Below are positions 1-11,832 of a DNA stretch of 64,000 nucleotides, piece after piece. How positions within the stretch are numbered: the first letter of the stretch is position 1; each line of letters starts with the position of its first letter. Source of the stretch: Pogonophryne albipinna (lineage: Eukaryota; Chordata; Actinopteri; Perciformes; Artedidraconidae); the NCBI GenBank assembly GCA_028583405.1, contig CM053243.1:24330867-24394866 (forward strand), given 5' to 3'. The notes beneath the pieces were generated by a model. That model searched no databases. It had not been told where the DNA came from and saw only the letters and a program-made list of their open reading frames with translations. The position numbers and the translations under genes were made by a program.

Positions 1-2575
1 TTCCGGACGCACACGACACAGTACAAGCTCCTTTTGAAGTGGAGGAAAATGTAAAACAAATTGTTGGAGGAATGAACCCAGAGTGACCTTGAAATCTCAG
101 TTTCTCAGTGATGCAAATTAGTCGCTTGTCGGCGCCTCCCGCTTTTTTAACGCTGATTTGGGTGACTTGTGATATTCGTGGGGAACGGAAGAGTTTTCGT
201 TTGGGGGGGGGGGGGTCCGTCAGTCCGACTGACGGACAACTTCTCACTTCAAAAAAGAATAAGAAATCTAGATCGCTAAATAATTAAACAAGCGAGTGCC
301 TGTTTTTCCTGGCCCAGGACAGGTTCATTGACACAACACGAGCGTAACGTGTCTTCACGTGGTTATGTCTCGTCTGAAAGGAGTGTAGACGGAGAGCACC
401 GGAATTCCGCTCCAGCTCTTCAAATATTGCAGTACCCATAAGGAGCCGTACACATGCCGCAGTGTTTGCGTGGCTGTGTCTTTAGTTGTAAGCACAGTGC
501 CGATCTGGTTAGCTATGCTAACGAATTTAAAGAGCTTTTCTATAACCAGGTGGAAGAGAGCTCTCTCCTGAGAGGCTCAAATAACCTCAGCTCAGTGAGG
601 TTAAGGCACACCTTGATATGATCATTATAGTTATTAATGAGACATTAGAGACTAAATGAAAAACAGGTATAAAATACTATATGACAGTAACAAAAAAGTT
701 GTTAAAAACAACAAGAATAGAGTTTAAAAGGGGAGTGATTTGTAAAATATCCAAAAAGAAAAATCTGCTTACAGTTCTGTTTCAAATGGGTGTTGAAATA
801 TGTATCCATAGATCTCCTCATGTTGCTCTCAAAGTGCACCAGATTGATGCTTTTAACTTCAATATTTAAAAAAAATCTTCCTGGGGGAGCATGCCCCCGG
901 ACCCCCCTAGAGGAGGTTAGGTCCCCCCCACTTAAATCATGTTCACATGGATACATGGATAAATACATTTGCACACATCTTGTGTCCATATCTTTCTGTT
1001 TTGGTGGTCATGCCACAACCGTGCACATGCATGCATGCGCGAGTCATGGTGAGATATCTGGATTGAGAGGCTGCTTTTTCTTTGCACAGCATGAAAGAAA
1101 GGCCAAATGAATGGGCTGTGATTTTAGTTTTTTTAAGCAGATGTTGAGTTCAATAATTTGTACGGCCCTCGGAGGATGTTGTAAAAATTGAAAGGAAAAA
1201 GGTTCCCCACCCCTGCTGTAAATAATAATAATAAAAACCCTTGATTTATAACTTAACATCTCTGTCTCCTATTGATCTGAGTATATTATAAAGAATAGCC
1301 AGTTAATTGAAGCATAGCACATTCCTTTGTCAGATGGTATATTACGCTGTTTTTTTTCTGCTTCGAATAGTTCTCTCTTTTTTCACCATACCTGTGTTTG
1401 CATCACTGGTTTCTGTTGAACCATTGCGTTATTTTTCTAACACATCTGACACACTCTTGTTGATGTGCTCTGCAGCCGACTCACAAATGTTTCCTTCTTT
1501 AATGCTCGTCTTTCAGGAGTCTTGAAAGGCAGAAGGAAAGAGAAACTTGGTGAGTGAATCATGGCAGCTCCAACATAATGAATGTGACAGCTGGGCTTCA
1601 AAGTGGAGATTTTCTCATACACAGGGATGGACTGAGCGCTTTCTTACTTGTTCTGTTCTGCCCTACTGCATGTTTCACATTAGTTGAAAATAAAAGAGGA
1701 TTCATTTTACCCGAAGTCTTTTACAATCAAAAGAATAAATGTTTTCTATTTGATCATTAACCTGAGAGCACGATACTGTTGTACTCAATATATGTTTCTT
1801 ATTCATAATAAATCCTGCTGACCTGAATTTAGCCTTTCCAGCATCAAAGTAGTCTGATTAGTTTATTGCGGTGGCATTTTTTCCTAAAACTTTTGACCGC
1901 AATTATTGTAATGAACAGCCAATTAATGTAGTGTTGAAAGTTGAGTTTCACTCCACATTTTCATTACTTGCTTCACAAAAAGCAATACAGCCCTGTAATA
2001 AATGCTAGTTTTGTGAATTTTCCAATCTTTTTTTAATGGATTATTTGAACGGTGACGGGGAGGGGCCCTGACCGACCGTCAACATGTGACGGGTTGGGAG
2101 TGAGAACGTGTTGCCTGGCAATGGTTTTACCCAAATGCAGACATACACTGAAGATTTCTGAGAGGAGTTCAGGGGTAGATAATTGGCTGTTTGCCTGCAA
2201 CCAAATTGCGCATGTGACACAGCAATTTATTAGAGCTGGTTGTTTACACTACAGCTTGAGACCAGAGCACAGCTGCTGGTTTCACATGGCATGGACCCAA
2301 ACCTCTGCAGAGTCACGTGAGGACAATTCACTTTGTCTTTCCTGTCCATCACGCCCAAGAGTGAGCCCAGCAGCAGCAGGGGCGGAGGACAAGGCAGTGG
2401 GCCAAACTGGACCACGAGCCAACTCATCAGTAGGAGCAGACAAGGAAGATGAAATTGATGGTGGTATACTGTAAACTTTAAGTAAAGCACACATACACCT
2501 ACACACGTTTTGAGAAAAAAGCTAGCAGTGCTGAAAGGTGAATGAAAACAAATCTGCCTTTCACCATCACAAAAG
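1..2575. other. Non-genic left flank, no gene recognised
   Basis: No reading frame here resembles a known protein and no exon chain can be built. The stretch has a G homopolymer near 205-217 and an octamer-like ATGCAAAT near 112, which may belong to a promoter outside my ability to assign. Positions about 826-930 carry a dispersed repeat (GC-rich CCCCGGACCCCCCTAGAGG core) seen again near 7789 and 36198. The rest is AT-rich unique-looking sequence. Confidence 0.5.
826..930. repeat. Dispersed repeat, copy 1 of 3
   Basis: The segment begins with CAAAGTGCACCAGATTGATG and ends in a GC-rich block CCCCCGGACCCCCCTAGAGG. Closely similar segments occur at about 7789-7890 and 36198-36290. The shared order of an AT-rich lead and a GC-rich tail marks a transposon-derived repeat; the family is not identified. 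Confidence 0.65.
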
Positions 2576-2740
2576 TACGGAAGTGGATTAGGGCCACATT
2601 AGAATATCTTTTGGGATGTGACCAAAAGTAAATTAAAGAAGTCAGCATTCTGAGATTAAAGTCAGAACTCACATTTTCACATCTAACTTTTGGTCACATC
2701 CAAAACATTTGTTCTCATGTGGCCCTAATCCTCTTCCGTA
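2576..2740. mobile_element. Small MITE with about 55-bp inverted repeats
   Basis: The left end TACGGAAGTGGATTAGGGCC and the right end GGCCCTAATCCTCTTCCGTA are inverted repeats, and similarity continues inward to the ACCAAAAGT/ACTTTTGGT core. The element is 165 bp. A perfect 6-bp direct repeat CAAAAG lies immediately outside both ends (2570-2575 and 2741-2746) and is the likely target-site duplication. There is no coding capacity. Confidence 0.8.
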
Positions 2741-3139
2741 CAAAAGCCCCATTAATACCATAGGGAAAAAATATGTTTTGAATAGACATATAAGTTATAA
2801 AATATATTATCTGAAATAAAATAATTAACATTCTGCTGAACTTTCTGTTTCTGTCTGTTTTCATTGTGAGATATAAGGCCTAATCCATGGCCCCCAGACT
2901 GAGTGGAGGATTGTCAAAACAAACAGTGTGAAAAAGGCCTCACTTTCTGATGCATTCATAAAATCAATGTTTTTTTGTTTCTACTTCATTTTACAAAACC
3001 ACTAATGTTGATACAAAAGTGTTGGCAGGATAATTATACACTATATAGTACAGCATTTCTTCCCATTTGTTGGAAAGCTGATTCGACTCCCCGGAACAAC
3101 AGGTGGCGACAAACCTGTTCTGTCTTTTATTGAACGTGA

Positions 3140-3236
3140 AGAAGAAGCGAGGTTACTTCCGTCTTCATCAAGTGACGTAACTTCCTTTCTGCCCGTGCTA
3201 ACCTCGAAGTGAACACGCGTTCGCCGTCTAGTTCAA
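3140..3236 (+). promoter_or_regulatory. rplp2: rplp2 promoter and 5'TOP non-coding exon 1
   Basis: The pyrimidine tract CTTCCTTTCTGCC starting at 3181 is a typical terminal oligopyrimidine (TOP) start of ribosomal-protein mRNAs, which is used for mTOR/LARP1-dependent translational control. The upstream ACTTCCGTC (ETS-like) and TGACGTAA (CRE-like) suit a TATA-less housekeeping promoter. Non-coding exon 1 ends at 3236 before the donor GTGAGT. The exact cap site is inferred. Confidence 0.7.
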
Positions 3237-4265
3237 GTGAGTGTCTTTTTTATACTTTAAAAAAGTATTTTTCACCGTAAAAAACACGCATGATATCTCT
3301 ATAAATGTATAAACGTACAATCCTGGTTGTTCAAAAACCTAAACGAGCTATATTTTAGCAATAATACAACATTTTCATCAACGCATCGTCCGTGGCGGCT
3401 AAATTAGCTTTTGACAACGGGTCTGAAGAACACGCCACCACATGGGTGTTAAAACACGTTTTCTCACATTTTAAATGCTAATCCTACTAAATTAAGCTCA
3501 TTTCCACTACAAAGATATCCAAAATGCATTGTTAAACGGATTTGTTGCCGTTCACTCAAAGACCTAGATGTGTTTCAGATGCGGTGTCCGGTCTTCTGTT
3601 TATATCGCCAGATAATCAGCAATATGATATATATAACATAAAAATGTAAACTCTAATCTTAAAAACGTTAAACTATTATTATCTTGTGAATTTAATGAGC
3701 AATAGCTTTCCATATACATATGAATGGTAACACAGGCATGCTGTTAGACAGTATTGCCTTCTGTTAAAATTGCAATTAAGTTTCACAAATATGCAAATTA
3801 CAACTCTCTGGAGGCTATGCTTCTATATTTTTGACAGAAAAATATTAAATATCACATTTTAGTTATTAAGAAATAAAGTATAGTCTTAGCTTATTTGCCA
3901 GAATTAAATATTTACACAAGTCGTTTAAGATGCGAAACATGGGATGCCTGCAAGACATTGTGACATGATTTCGTTAGTGTAATTGATCTCTAGGTAAAAG
4001 ATGAAAAATCGACGAGAAACGTCTGCAGCTGATGACAATCAAGGCTGAATCAATCTAATCTACCTAAAAATGTACAGACCATTGCTATGTGTCTTGCGTT
4101 TCCAAGTATATTCATTTAGGTACAGTAAATATGCAGTAAAACTTGCATTATGTTTCATGTTTTTAATTATTTCGAAAATATGTGTATAATTTTAATGTAG
4201 AACAGTGGCCATATTCTTACACATCTTTTTGAATGAAGTCTGAAAATATCTTTGTTTTTTGCAGA

Positions 4266-5370
4266 ATGCGTTACGTAGCTGCATACCTGCTCTCCTCCCT
4301 CGGTGGCAATGCCAACCCCGGTGCTGCTGACCTCAAGAAGATCCTTGAGAGTGTTGGCATTGAGGCCGACGACACACGCCTGGACAAGGTAAAACAAATG
4401 CTCTCAATTATGTGTCGGATGGTATTGTAGCAGGTATACCTGTGGCAAGAAATAACCCTGGTGATATTCACACATGTGTTTTCCAACAGGTTGTGTCTGA
4501 GCTCACAGGCAAGAATGTGGAGGAGGTGATCGCCACTGGTCAGTGTTTGTCTTTGTTTGTGCCCTGTATTAAATAATTGTGATGTTAAACTAATCAGAAA
4601 GCTTAATGAGCTTACTATACATTTGGTAGGGTCTGATGATGATACTCTGTAGCTTAAACTATATCACAGATTCATAATGTTCCAATTTTGTAGTGGGGCA
4701 AGACTATTAATGCTGTCAGTATAACGAATAATACATTTGCCAGATTATTTCTAATGACAACATGCTAGGTCTCACTATCTTGTTTCTTGCTGCTGGGTGT
4801 CAATGTTATTTCGTGCTTCATGTCTGCCAACTCGTGTCTCCTCAGGTTACGGTAAACTGGCCAGCGTGCCATCAGGCGGTGCTGTAGCCGTTGCCAGCTC
4901 TGCTGTGGCTACTAGCTCAGCTGGAGCTGCTGCCCCTGCAGGTGAGTGTTGCAGTTTAGCACCTTGTTTGTCAACAGCAGTGACACTCACCTTGTGTGTT
5001 AATCTGATAACATGCTGCCGAAGGAGTCAGTAATCATGATTTTCCCAGAATTCGATTTCACATATCTTGATATATATTTGTTATAGATATTCTTAGTTTG
5101 TGACAAATTATGGGGTTTTTAGTAGGCTTATTTTGGAGTAATGTGACTGAACATCAATTCAACAATGTCTAGTAAACCCGGTATTTGACATAAAGGTCTG
5201 ATTGCAAGAACTAACATGGCGATCTAATGAGCTTAGCTGTGTGTTACATATACATGGGTGATTTAAATAGGAAATAATACGTTTTGTGTTTTGCAGCTGA
5301 GGAGAAGGAAGAGAAGAAAGACGAGTCTGAGGCGTCCGATGACGACATGGGATTCGGCCTGTTCGACTAA
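4266..5370 (+). CDS. rplp2: 60S acidic ribosomal protein P2 (RPLP2)
   Basis: Four coding exons: 4266-4388, 4490-4538, 4846-4941 and 5297-5370 (stop TAA), all with GT-AG borders and consistent phases, giving 113 residues (human P2 has 115). The N-terminal helical dimerisation domain starts MRYVAAYLLSSLGGN. An Ala/Gly-rich hinge follows, then the acidic tail ending DDDMGFGLFD, the signature shared by P0, P1 and P2. P2 pairs with P1 and sits on P0 as the lateral stalk of the 60S subunit, where it recruits translational GTPases. The start is the first ATG, one base downstream of the intron 1 acceptor. A poly(A) signal AATAAA is at 5387-5392. The intron 4 donor lies in a strong potential hairpin, described separately. 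Confidence 0.97.
4941..4991 (+). other. Hairpin sequestering the intron 4 5' splice site of rplp2
   Basis: GGTGAGTGT at 4941-4949 spans the last exon base and the donor. It is perfectly complementary to ACACTCACC at 4983-4991, with an extra A-T pair below (4940/4992) and two G-T wobbles above, leaving a loop of about 29 nt. In the pre-mRNA this would bury the U1 site. Whether it forms in vivo or is conserved is unknown. Confidence 0.5.
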
Positions 5371-5386
5371 ACCTTTTGCAAATATG

Positions 5387-5392
5387 AATAAA
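5387..5392 (+). terminator. rplp2: rplp2 poly(A) signal
   Basis: Canonical AATAAA 16 bases after the stop codon, giving a very short 3' UTR as is usual for ribosomal-protein genes. Confidence 0.9.
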
Positions 5393-6854
5393 CATTTGTA
5401 AAAAAACACCAAAAACTATTTCAATGTCTTTCCATTGCATCATGTCTTTATTAATTGTTTCTGATGCAATGGAGCCTAGTAAGCAGCAGGTGGCATTGTT
5501 GTATGTTGAACCATCCACAGGAGTAAGTTATATCTGTGTTAAAAACATTTTCAATTATACATGGTCAAAGACATTAATCCCTACTGCAGACTGGCACTGC
5601 AAATGCCTGCATTATTTACTGCTGTGGTTCAAAACACAGGCACGGGTGACCTGAACCAAATCATTCCTACTTTGCGTTGAGTTCATCAAGTGGCAAGTCA
5701 TTTTTTTTGTTTTACTTGTAGTACTGATACCGTCCACTAGACTCCTAGTTACGTCGCGAGGTGCGTACATGATTTCAAATACCGCAAAATAATCTGTGAC
5801 GCATTTGTGTGTATTGTGTTTGTTTCCCGGGGAAACCCTCACAAGAAACACCGGCTGTTGTTATGCCTGCTGTGACTTAAGTTGCCTCTTGTAATTATGC
5901 CTTTACAAGCTTAAAAGATGTTTTTATCATCTGAATTTGGCGAAACAAGTTTAATATTCTTAAAACCAAGACTTTGTTTATTTGAAAACAACTGTCACGG
6001 ACCCTGCCGTGTTATCTATGATTACTACGCTTTTCATTCATAATTTCAGCGGGAGGGAGGGGGAGTGGCACTGAGGAACAGCAGAGTGCGGGCGTGTTGA
6101 CATTCCCCTTATTGTGGAATAAGGGGAATGCAGAGACAGGCTACAAGTGTTTTAGGTTCAAGTTAGACAACTAATGTCTGGGTTAGTGTTCATGACTTCA
6201 TGTTTATGTCATCTTAATGGTTAATCTAAATACACACACATTTTCCGTGCTTTCCAATAGTTTAAAATAGCTTTATTCCACTGTTTAATAACCTGTTCAA
6301 TACAAACATGCCACTTGTAAAAATGAAATAACATTTCTGTGAACTGATATTTTTTTAGTTAGCTTATTAGAGGATGTTCCCATTTTTTTGGGGATGGTCC
6401 CTTTGATTGTAAAATGTCAATGAAGATGTCAGACTTAGTATATTTGTTAATAATTACATACAACACATGGAATTTTTGTGTGTGTTCCAAGTGAATCTGC
6501 GGCCCCCTGGTGGCCAGTACATCAATGATGTGGCCCCCACCACCATCAAAGTTGCCCATCCCTGGTTTAGATGGTTCACTTTAGTCTAAGTTATCTCAGT
6601 GGGTCTCAAACGGTTTGATCACAATTTATGTAAACACATATTTCCAAGGCACTCCTTTATAATTATTGGGATAAACCGGTTAGAAATCATTCCATATACT
6701 ATAGGACAGTAAACCAAAAATATCGTTTTAAACAGGAGAGATTAAAAAATATGCACAAATAAATAAATGTCAATAGGTCAAATAAGATATGAAAGAACAA
6801 CAAAAATAAAATAAGTTACATTTATTTTTATTGGCTATGATTGGTTATGTTCAC
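5393..6854. other. Intergenic, no gene seen
   Basis: AT-rich sequence without a recognisable exon. It contains one perfect short palindrome at 6101-6130, listed separately. Possible transposon debris lies around 6480-6570 (a GGTGGGGGCCACATCATTG-like segment on the minus strand). Confidence 0.5.
6101..6130. repeat. Perfect 13-bp inverted repeat with 4-nt loop
   Basis: CATTCCCCTTATT, loop GTGG, then AATAAGGGGAATG. The 13-bp arms match without error. It lies in an intergenic stretch with no flanking gene that would explain a terminator role. Confidence 0.85.
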
Positions 6855-7695
6855 TATGGATCGACCGATATGGCTTTTTCAAGGCCGATACCGATTATTA
6901 GTAATCAAGGAGACTGATAGGCCTAACGGATATTTGTAACCAATATACATTTGCAGTAAAATCAGAAAATCAAGTCAACATGTAGAATAACACAAACTCC
7001 AACACAACTTCTTTGAAATGCATTTAAGCATATATTATGTTTAATGAACTTTTAAACATCTTACAACTGGTTTCCTCTCTGTGCCCTTTTCTTTAGTGCA
7101 GCCATCTGCAATGAGTTAGAGAGAGACAAGAAGTGGGGCTGCAGGCTGACATGCTTAACTAACAATAATGCTTAATTTATTATATCAAAACAATGCCGGT
7201 CTATCTCATAAAATCCCAATAAGCTGCTAGCAACTGCAAAACACTAGTGCTAGCTAATGTTTTCCAAACTATTAAAAGTGAGGCTATTACAGTCGACCTA
7301 ACGTTAGTCTAGTATCCTCACTTCTAATATTTTGCTAAAGATTTGATTTTAAATACATGTTGGCTAGCTAATGAGCTTCACATATCAACCTGAAAAACTG
7401 CGAGGCTCCACTCGCAGCCCCTGTCGTGTTCTTTCGCACCTGCCTGTAATCTGAGAAGGTCCCGCCTCTCTGGCTGGCTTCCGCCCGGAAAATCTTCATT
7501 ATTGATCGACACTTCAGTAATAGCCTATCAGATAGCGCTGTGGGCAGGACATTGCTCGTGTACACAGAGTGGTGACTGCAGCCAGAGAAACGGCCGCATC
7601 ATAGCCAAAGTTTTATCGGCAATTTGATAAAAAAAGGCCGATACCGATAATCGGTCAAATGCGGAATATCGGCCCCGATAATCGGTCGACCCCTA
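6855..7695. mobile_element. Non-autonomous hAT element with 8-bp TSD
   Basis: The termini are TATGGATCGACCGAT (left) and the inverse of TAGGGGTCGACCGAT (right). They are flanked on both sides by the perfect 8-bp direct repeat ATGTTCAC (6847-6854 and 7696-7703), as expected for hAT insertion. Subterminal repeats of the CGATAATCGG type are seen at both ends. The element is 841 bp and has no transposase. Confidence 0.85.
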
Positions 7696-7788
7696 ATGTT
7701 CACATACTTATTTGATTAATACAATGTAAACCGATCTTTTTCATATCGGTGTTTAGAGTTGTACCCCTAGATCTAGTAGTAATTCTGC

Positions 7789-7890
7789 TCAAAGTGCACC
7801 AGATTGAAGCATTTTACTTTAAAATGTTCAAACATTTCTTCCCGGGGGGGCATACCCCCGGACCCCCCTAGAGGATGTGACGTCCACCCC
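7789..7890. repeat. Dispersed repeat, copy 2 of 3
   Basis: Same layout as 826-930: a CAAAGTGCACCAGATTGA lead and a CCCCCGGACCCCCCTAGAGG tail. It is followed near 7960-8010 by GC-rich sequence whose minus strand begins CAGGGCCGGCTCTAGACAAT, which looks like the end of another fish transposon. Confidence 0.6.
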
Positions 7891-8175
7891 GCATTCTATT
7901 ATGTATTCCTTGGATACTCTATTGATCTTTATCTTTTCTATTGTACGATTCTCTGGCTGGGGCGCCAGCTAAAATCTCGCCTAGGGCAGCAAATTGTCTA
8001 GAGCCGGCCCTGGCAGCATAGACAGGTATTTTCTGTGTTAGAGTTTTACTCGCTACAGGGTGTACTTTGAGGGTTTTTGACTCAGACTGCAGACCATTTA
8101 CAGGCATAAAAACCTTCATAACACACAAGGGGACGGGTAATAACCAGAAAAGCATGACATGGGACCTTTTCATAC

Positions 8176-9099
8176 TTAAAGGTCACCTATTATGCAAAAT
8201 CCACTGTTTGATGTATTTTATACATACATGTGTCCCCTCTGTGTAAAGAGATTCTGAAAGTTTCAGGAAAAAAGATTTGCTCACTTTTTGTCCTGATCCA
8301 TTTATATAAAAACCTGTCTGAAAATTAGCTGGTCAGATTTGGCCGGTTGTAACTTTAAGGCTATATAAAAATACATATATAAATATATATATAAAATAAT
8401 GTATTATATTACATTATTGCCTCTGCATTGGAATATTATCAGATAGGGTAATAACTTCATAATTAACTCTGAAAGTTTCTCTAATCTGAAAGCAGAAGTC
8501 TCTTCAGTGAGAATGTCACAAAATGATTTTAAAAGAAAAGCCAAATTCTGGAAAAAAGGTCCAAATAAAAAAGAAGAAGTGACATTTAAAAAAAAAAGGA
8601 AGTGACATTTAAAAAAAAAGGAAGTGACATTTTGAAAAAAGTCAAATTCTGAGAAGAAATGCATATTTAGAAGAAAAAAAGTCTAATTTGAGATGCATTG
8701 TGGCATAGTTTATGGGCAACGTGCTTCTGTAAATCATCATGTAACCGTATAATAAACATATATAATATTCTTTGCAAGCTCTTGTGGGGCCACAGAAAAT
8801 TAAGTCACGGGCCGGATTTGGCCCCGGGGCCTTGAGTTTGACACCCCTGTCCTAGAGCAACATTGTGTTATTTTTAACCAAATATCTCGAAAAGGGCGTC
8901 CGGAGAGGCTCCTTATTTTCATCTAAAGTAACAGACAGAGAATCAGCACTTTTGAAACAGGGCTGAAACAGAGGGGATTATGGGATGCTATAATGCATGA
9001 TCTGTTTGGTATTTTGAGCCAAACACTTCAGAGACATGTTTGTATATATCTGAGACCTATAATATATTGATGAAAAACAGTATAATAGGGAACCTTTAA
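8176..9099. mobile_element. TTAA-flanked inverted-repeat element, composite
   Basis: The left end TTAAAGGTCACCTATTAT and the right end, the inverse of TTAAAGGTTCCCTATTAT, form an 18-bp terminal inverted repeat with one mismatch region, each starting with TTAA. This suggests a TTAA-targeting (piggyBac- or Kolobok-like) MITE. A second element seems to be inserted inside: around 8780-8850 the sequence ends in GAGTTTGACACCCCTGTCC, a common repeat terminus. Positions about 8225-8345 are repeated near 10331-10455. Confidence 0.65.
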
Positions 9100-9906
9100 T
9101 TATTTTGCTCCAGTTTACTATATATTTTATTTATTTATTATTATGTAGCTCGCCACTTTGTCTGTGCATCACTGAAACCAAATGTTTTAGTTTATAGGTG
9201 TTTGCCAAAGATAGTAACAATTCATCAGCTCACACAAACCAACTGCCACAGAAGACCTGTGAACCAGGGGAAGACGTACATTTATTCAGGTTTATAATCT
9301 TAAACTGTTGACCATGTTTCACCATGAACTTTGTCAACTGACACTGTGTGGCCCAATAAGACAATTAGTCATATCCTGGTATGTGACTAAACGTCTGTTA
9401 CTTAATCACATACTTTTTAAGGTTTCAAAAGTGCTGAGTCATGTTATGTGTTCAAAGCTGAGTCAGGTGGCTCTATGTCAGGTTCATTTAAAGTATGATG
9501 GTAGAGGGTGTTTGTTAGTCCTCTGCTTTGATATAAACTATATTTGGATTTTTTTAAGTGATCTTTTATCTATTCTCAATCATAAGCTATAAGAATTCAA
9601 AGCTTTACTGTGTTGCTTTATTATTTGAAACAACAGCTTTTTAAGTCATTAATTAATTCAAGCACAGCAACAGACAATGCAGCAATACAGTTTCAACAAT
9701 TAGAAAACATGCAAACACATTGTTGTGCAACATTAAAAGGATTAGGTTAAACATTTGTTGTAACGTAACACATTAAGGGTTACTATGTTTTGTAAATGTA
9801 ATATCATTCAGTGGATAATTCTATGCAGTAGAACGTAAATGGGGCAAAGTAGATGTACAAAGTACACTCGAGCCACAACCAGTTGTAGTTTAGTGAATAT
9901 ATTCTC

Positions 9907-10325
9907 CAGTGGTGTAAGGTAACTAAGTACATTACATTTTGAGGTACTTTACTTTAGTATTTCAATTTTGTTGCTACTTTGTACTCTTTTATTCGTATAC
10001 TTTTACAGCACTACATTTATTTAATACCTTTAGTTACATTGCATATTTGGAGTTATGATGTGAAATATAATCAAGACTTAAATAAGACTTTAGTTACACC
10101 TGGAGTAAATTCACAAGCTACCCTGCAGTAAAGTAACTAAAATAAGCTGTATCTTTACCAGCTTTGATTACACTTTAATGCATCAATATTTAGAATCAAA
10201 ACATATCATATATATTATTCTAAAAAGGGCCAATCTGCTTAACGGGTACTGGTACTTTAAGTACAATTTGATGCTAATACTTCTGTACTTTTTCTTGAGT
10301 AACATTTTGATAGCAGGAATTTCAC
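9907..10325. repeat. Dispersed AGTGGTGTAA...GAGTAA repeat
   Basis: It starts AGTGGTGTAAGGTAACTAAG and ends in a TTTTTCTTGAGTAACATTTT-type segment. Related sequence occurs at 34921-35830 (where it carries a minisatellite), 56187-56365 and 61985-62080, so it is a multicopy family in this window. It has no coding capacity. Confidence 0.65.
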
Positions 10326-10330
10326 TTGTT

Positions 10331-10455
10331 CATGTATGTGTCCCCTCTGTGTAAAGAGATTCTGAAAGTTTAGGAAAAAAGATTCACTCTCTTTCTGTCC
10401 TGATCCATTTATATACAAACCTGTCTGAAAGTTAGCTGATCAGATTGTGGTCACT
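10331..10455. repeat. Second copy of the 8225-8345 repeat segment
   Basis: TGTCCCCTCTGTGTAAAGAG, AAACCTGTCTGAAA and the bases between match the interior of the 8176-9099 element with few differences. The flanking TTAA ends are not present here, so it is a fragment. Confidence 0.7.
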
Positions 10456-10794
10456 TTATGATGTCATAACGATTTTTTGGCTTGTGTAAGGGGTTAAATT
10501 GGGCCGGAGCTGTCTGGGGCTAAGCAAAAAGGAGGAAACTTACAGACTTCTTCAAAAGGACAAAAAAAGACATCACTGCTGCTTAGCTAGGCGTGTCAAA
10601 GCCATTTGTATCTTTTATTTATTCACCAGTAAGTTCCTTTGTTCATTATGCTACATTTAAATGCAGAGTTGAGCAGAACAAGGCAGGTGATGGGCGAGCA
10701 GGGCAGCTTGTAAAAGAGAGAGGATCAGAGCAGCGTAAAAAAGGGAAGGGAGTGGAGGAACTTGAGGAGAGGAGTAGAGCAGGCTGAGGAAAGG

Positions 10795-10941
10795 ACAGAG
10801 GAGCAGGCAGTTTGAGGAGGACAGAGGAGCAGGCAGTTTGAGGAGGACAGAGGAGCAGGCAGTTTGAGGAGGACAGAGGAGCAGGGCAGCCTGAGGAGGA
10901 CAGAGGAGCAGAGCAGCCTGAGGAGGACAGAGGAGCAGAGC
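10795..10941. repeat. 26-27-bp tandem repeat, about 5.5 units
   Basis: Purine-rich units of the type ACAGAGGAGCAGGCAGTTTG plus AGGAGG repeat head to tail. The first three units are 26 bp and the later ones 27 bp (GGGCAGCCTGAGGAGG variants). Because 26 is not a multiple of 3, the same peptide motif cycles through frames and produces spurious long minus-strand frames. It lies at the 5' edge of the KIAA1586-like transposon remnant. Confidence 0.85.
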
Positions 10942-11832
10942 AGGGAAGCAGTGTAGGAAAGGCTGACAACTTGCCTGACTGCTGGAATAAAAGTCAATTT
11001 GAATATTTTACACAGAAATATCAATTTCTAATAGTTGGAAATAAAAAAATAGGATGCAAATCATGCAGGGAAGCGGGATCCCTTGGGGCAATGAGAACAG
11101 GGAAACAGAGGTACTCATTCTCTACTGAATGGCAGAACTGTAGGGTAGGCCCATATGGCAACAGCAATGACAAGCAAATGAAATATTTGAGAAAGAAAAT
11201 AAATTAACATAGTGTCTCACAGAGTCACAAATTAGCACAGGACATAGTAAAAAGACAAAATGAAGAAGCTTGAAAATCAAGCTTTCTAAAAACTCAAAAA
11301 TAAATGTTGGCTTCCACTCATAATGTCTTTAGAACAGCATACTACATTGCAAAAAATAACCGGCCATCCTGGACTAATAGAACTACAAATGATAAATGGT
11401 GTAAATGTTGGCCGCGTACTGCACTCAAATGTTACATGTACAGACATTGTACATTTTATATCAAAATAAATGAGGGAAGCCCTATTGGCAAGTATCAAAG
11501 TGACCCGACCAAAGCTAACTGTTCTTGTGGATGAAATCACATCATTAAGCAAGAAGTCTTGTCTTATTGTGTACCTAAGAACGTCAGTTGATAGCTCAGA
11601 GCCAGTGACCTTCTTCCTAGATCTTCTCGAGCTAGAGAGTACAACCGCATATGGAATCATTAGTCAACTACTGAACTGTCTACAGAAATATGGTCTTGAT
11701 GATGCTTTTCTGAAAGAATGTCTGGTGTGATTCTGCTCAGATGGAGCCTCCGTAATGGTAGGCAGAAAGAATGACATCTACACAAAACTGAGAAGTAAGT
11801 ACCCAGGCCTCATAGGCTGGCATTGTCTAAAC

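Noticed and set aside
2052..2474. 140-codon plus-strand frame
   Set aside because: No recognisable domain, no splice partners, and the composition looks random. Not enough support for a gene.
3070..3100. B-box-like GATTCGACTCCCC suggesting a tRNA or SINE
   Set aside because: No matching A box or cloverleaf upstream. It is probably part of the rplp2 upstream region by chance.
4539..5296. Search for intronic snoRNAs in rplp2 (the human gene hosts an H/ACA snoRNA)
   Set aside because: I saw no convincing ANANNA/ACA or C/D box pair with flanking complementarity. A covariance-model search would be needed.
10646..11024. Overlapping minus-strand frames rich in Ser, Leu and Pro
   Set aside because: They come from the 26-27-bp tandem repeat read in shifting frames, not a gene.
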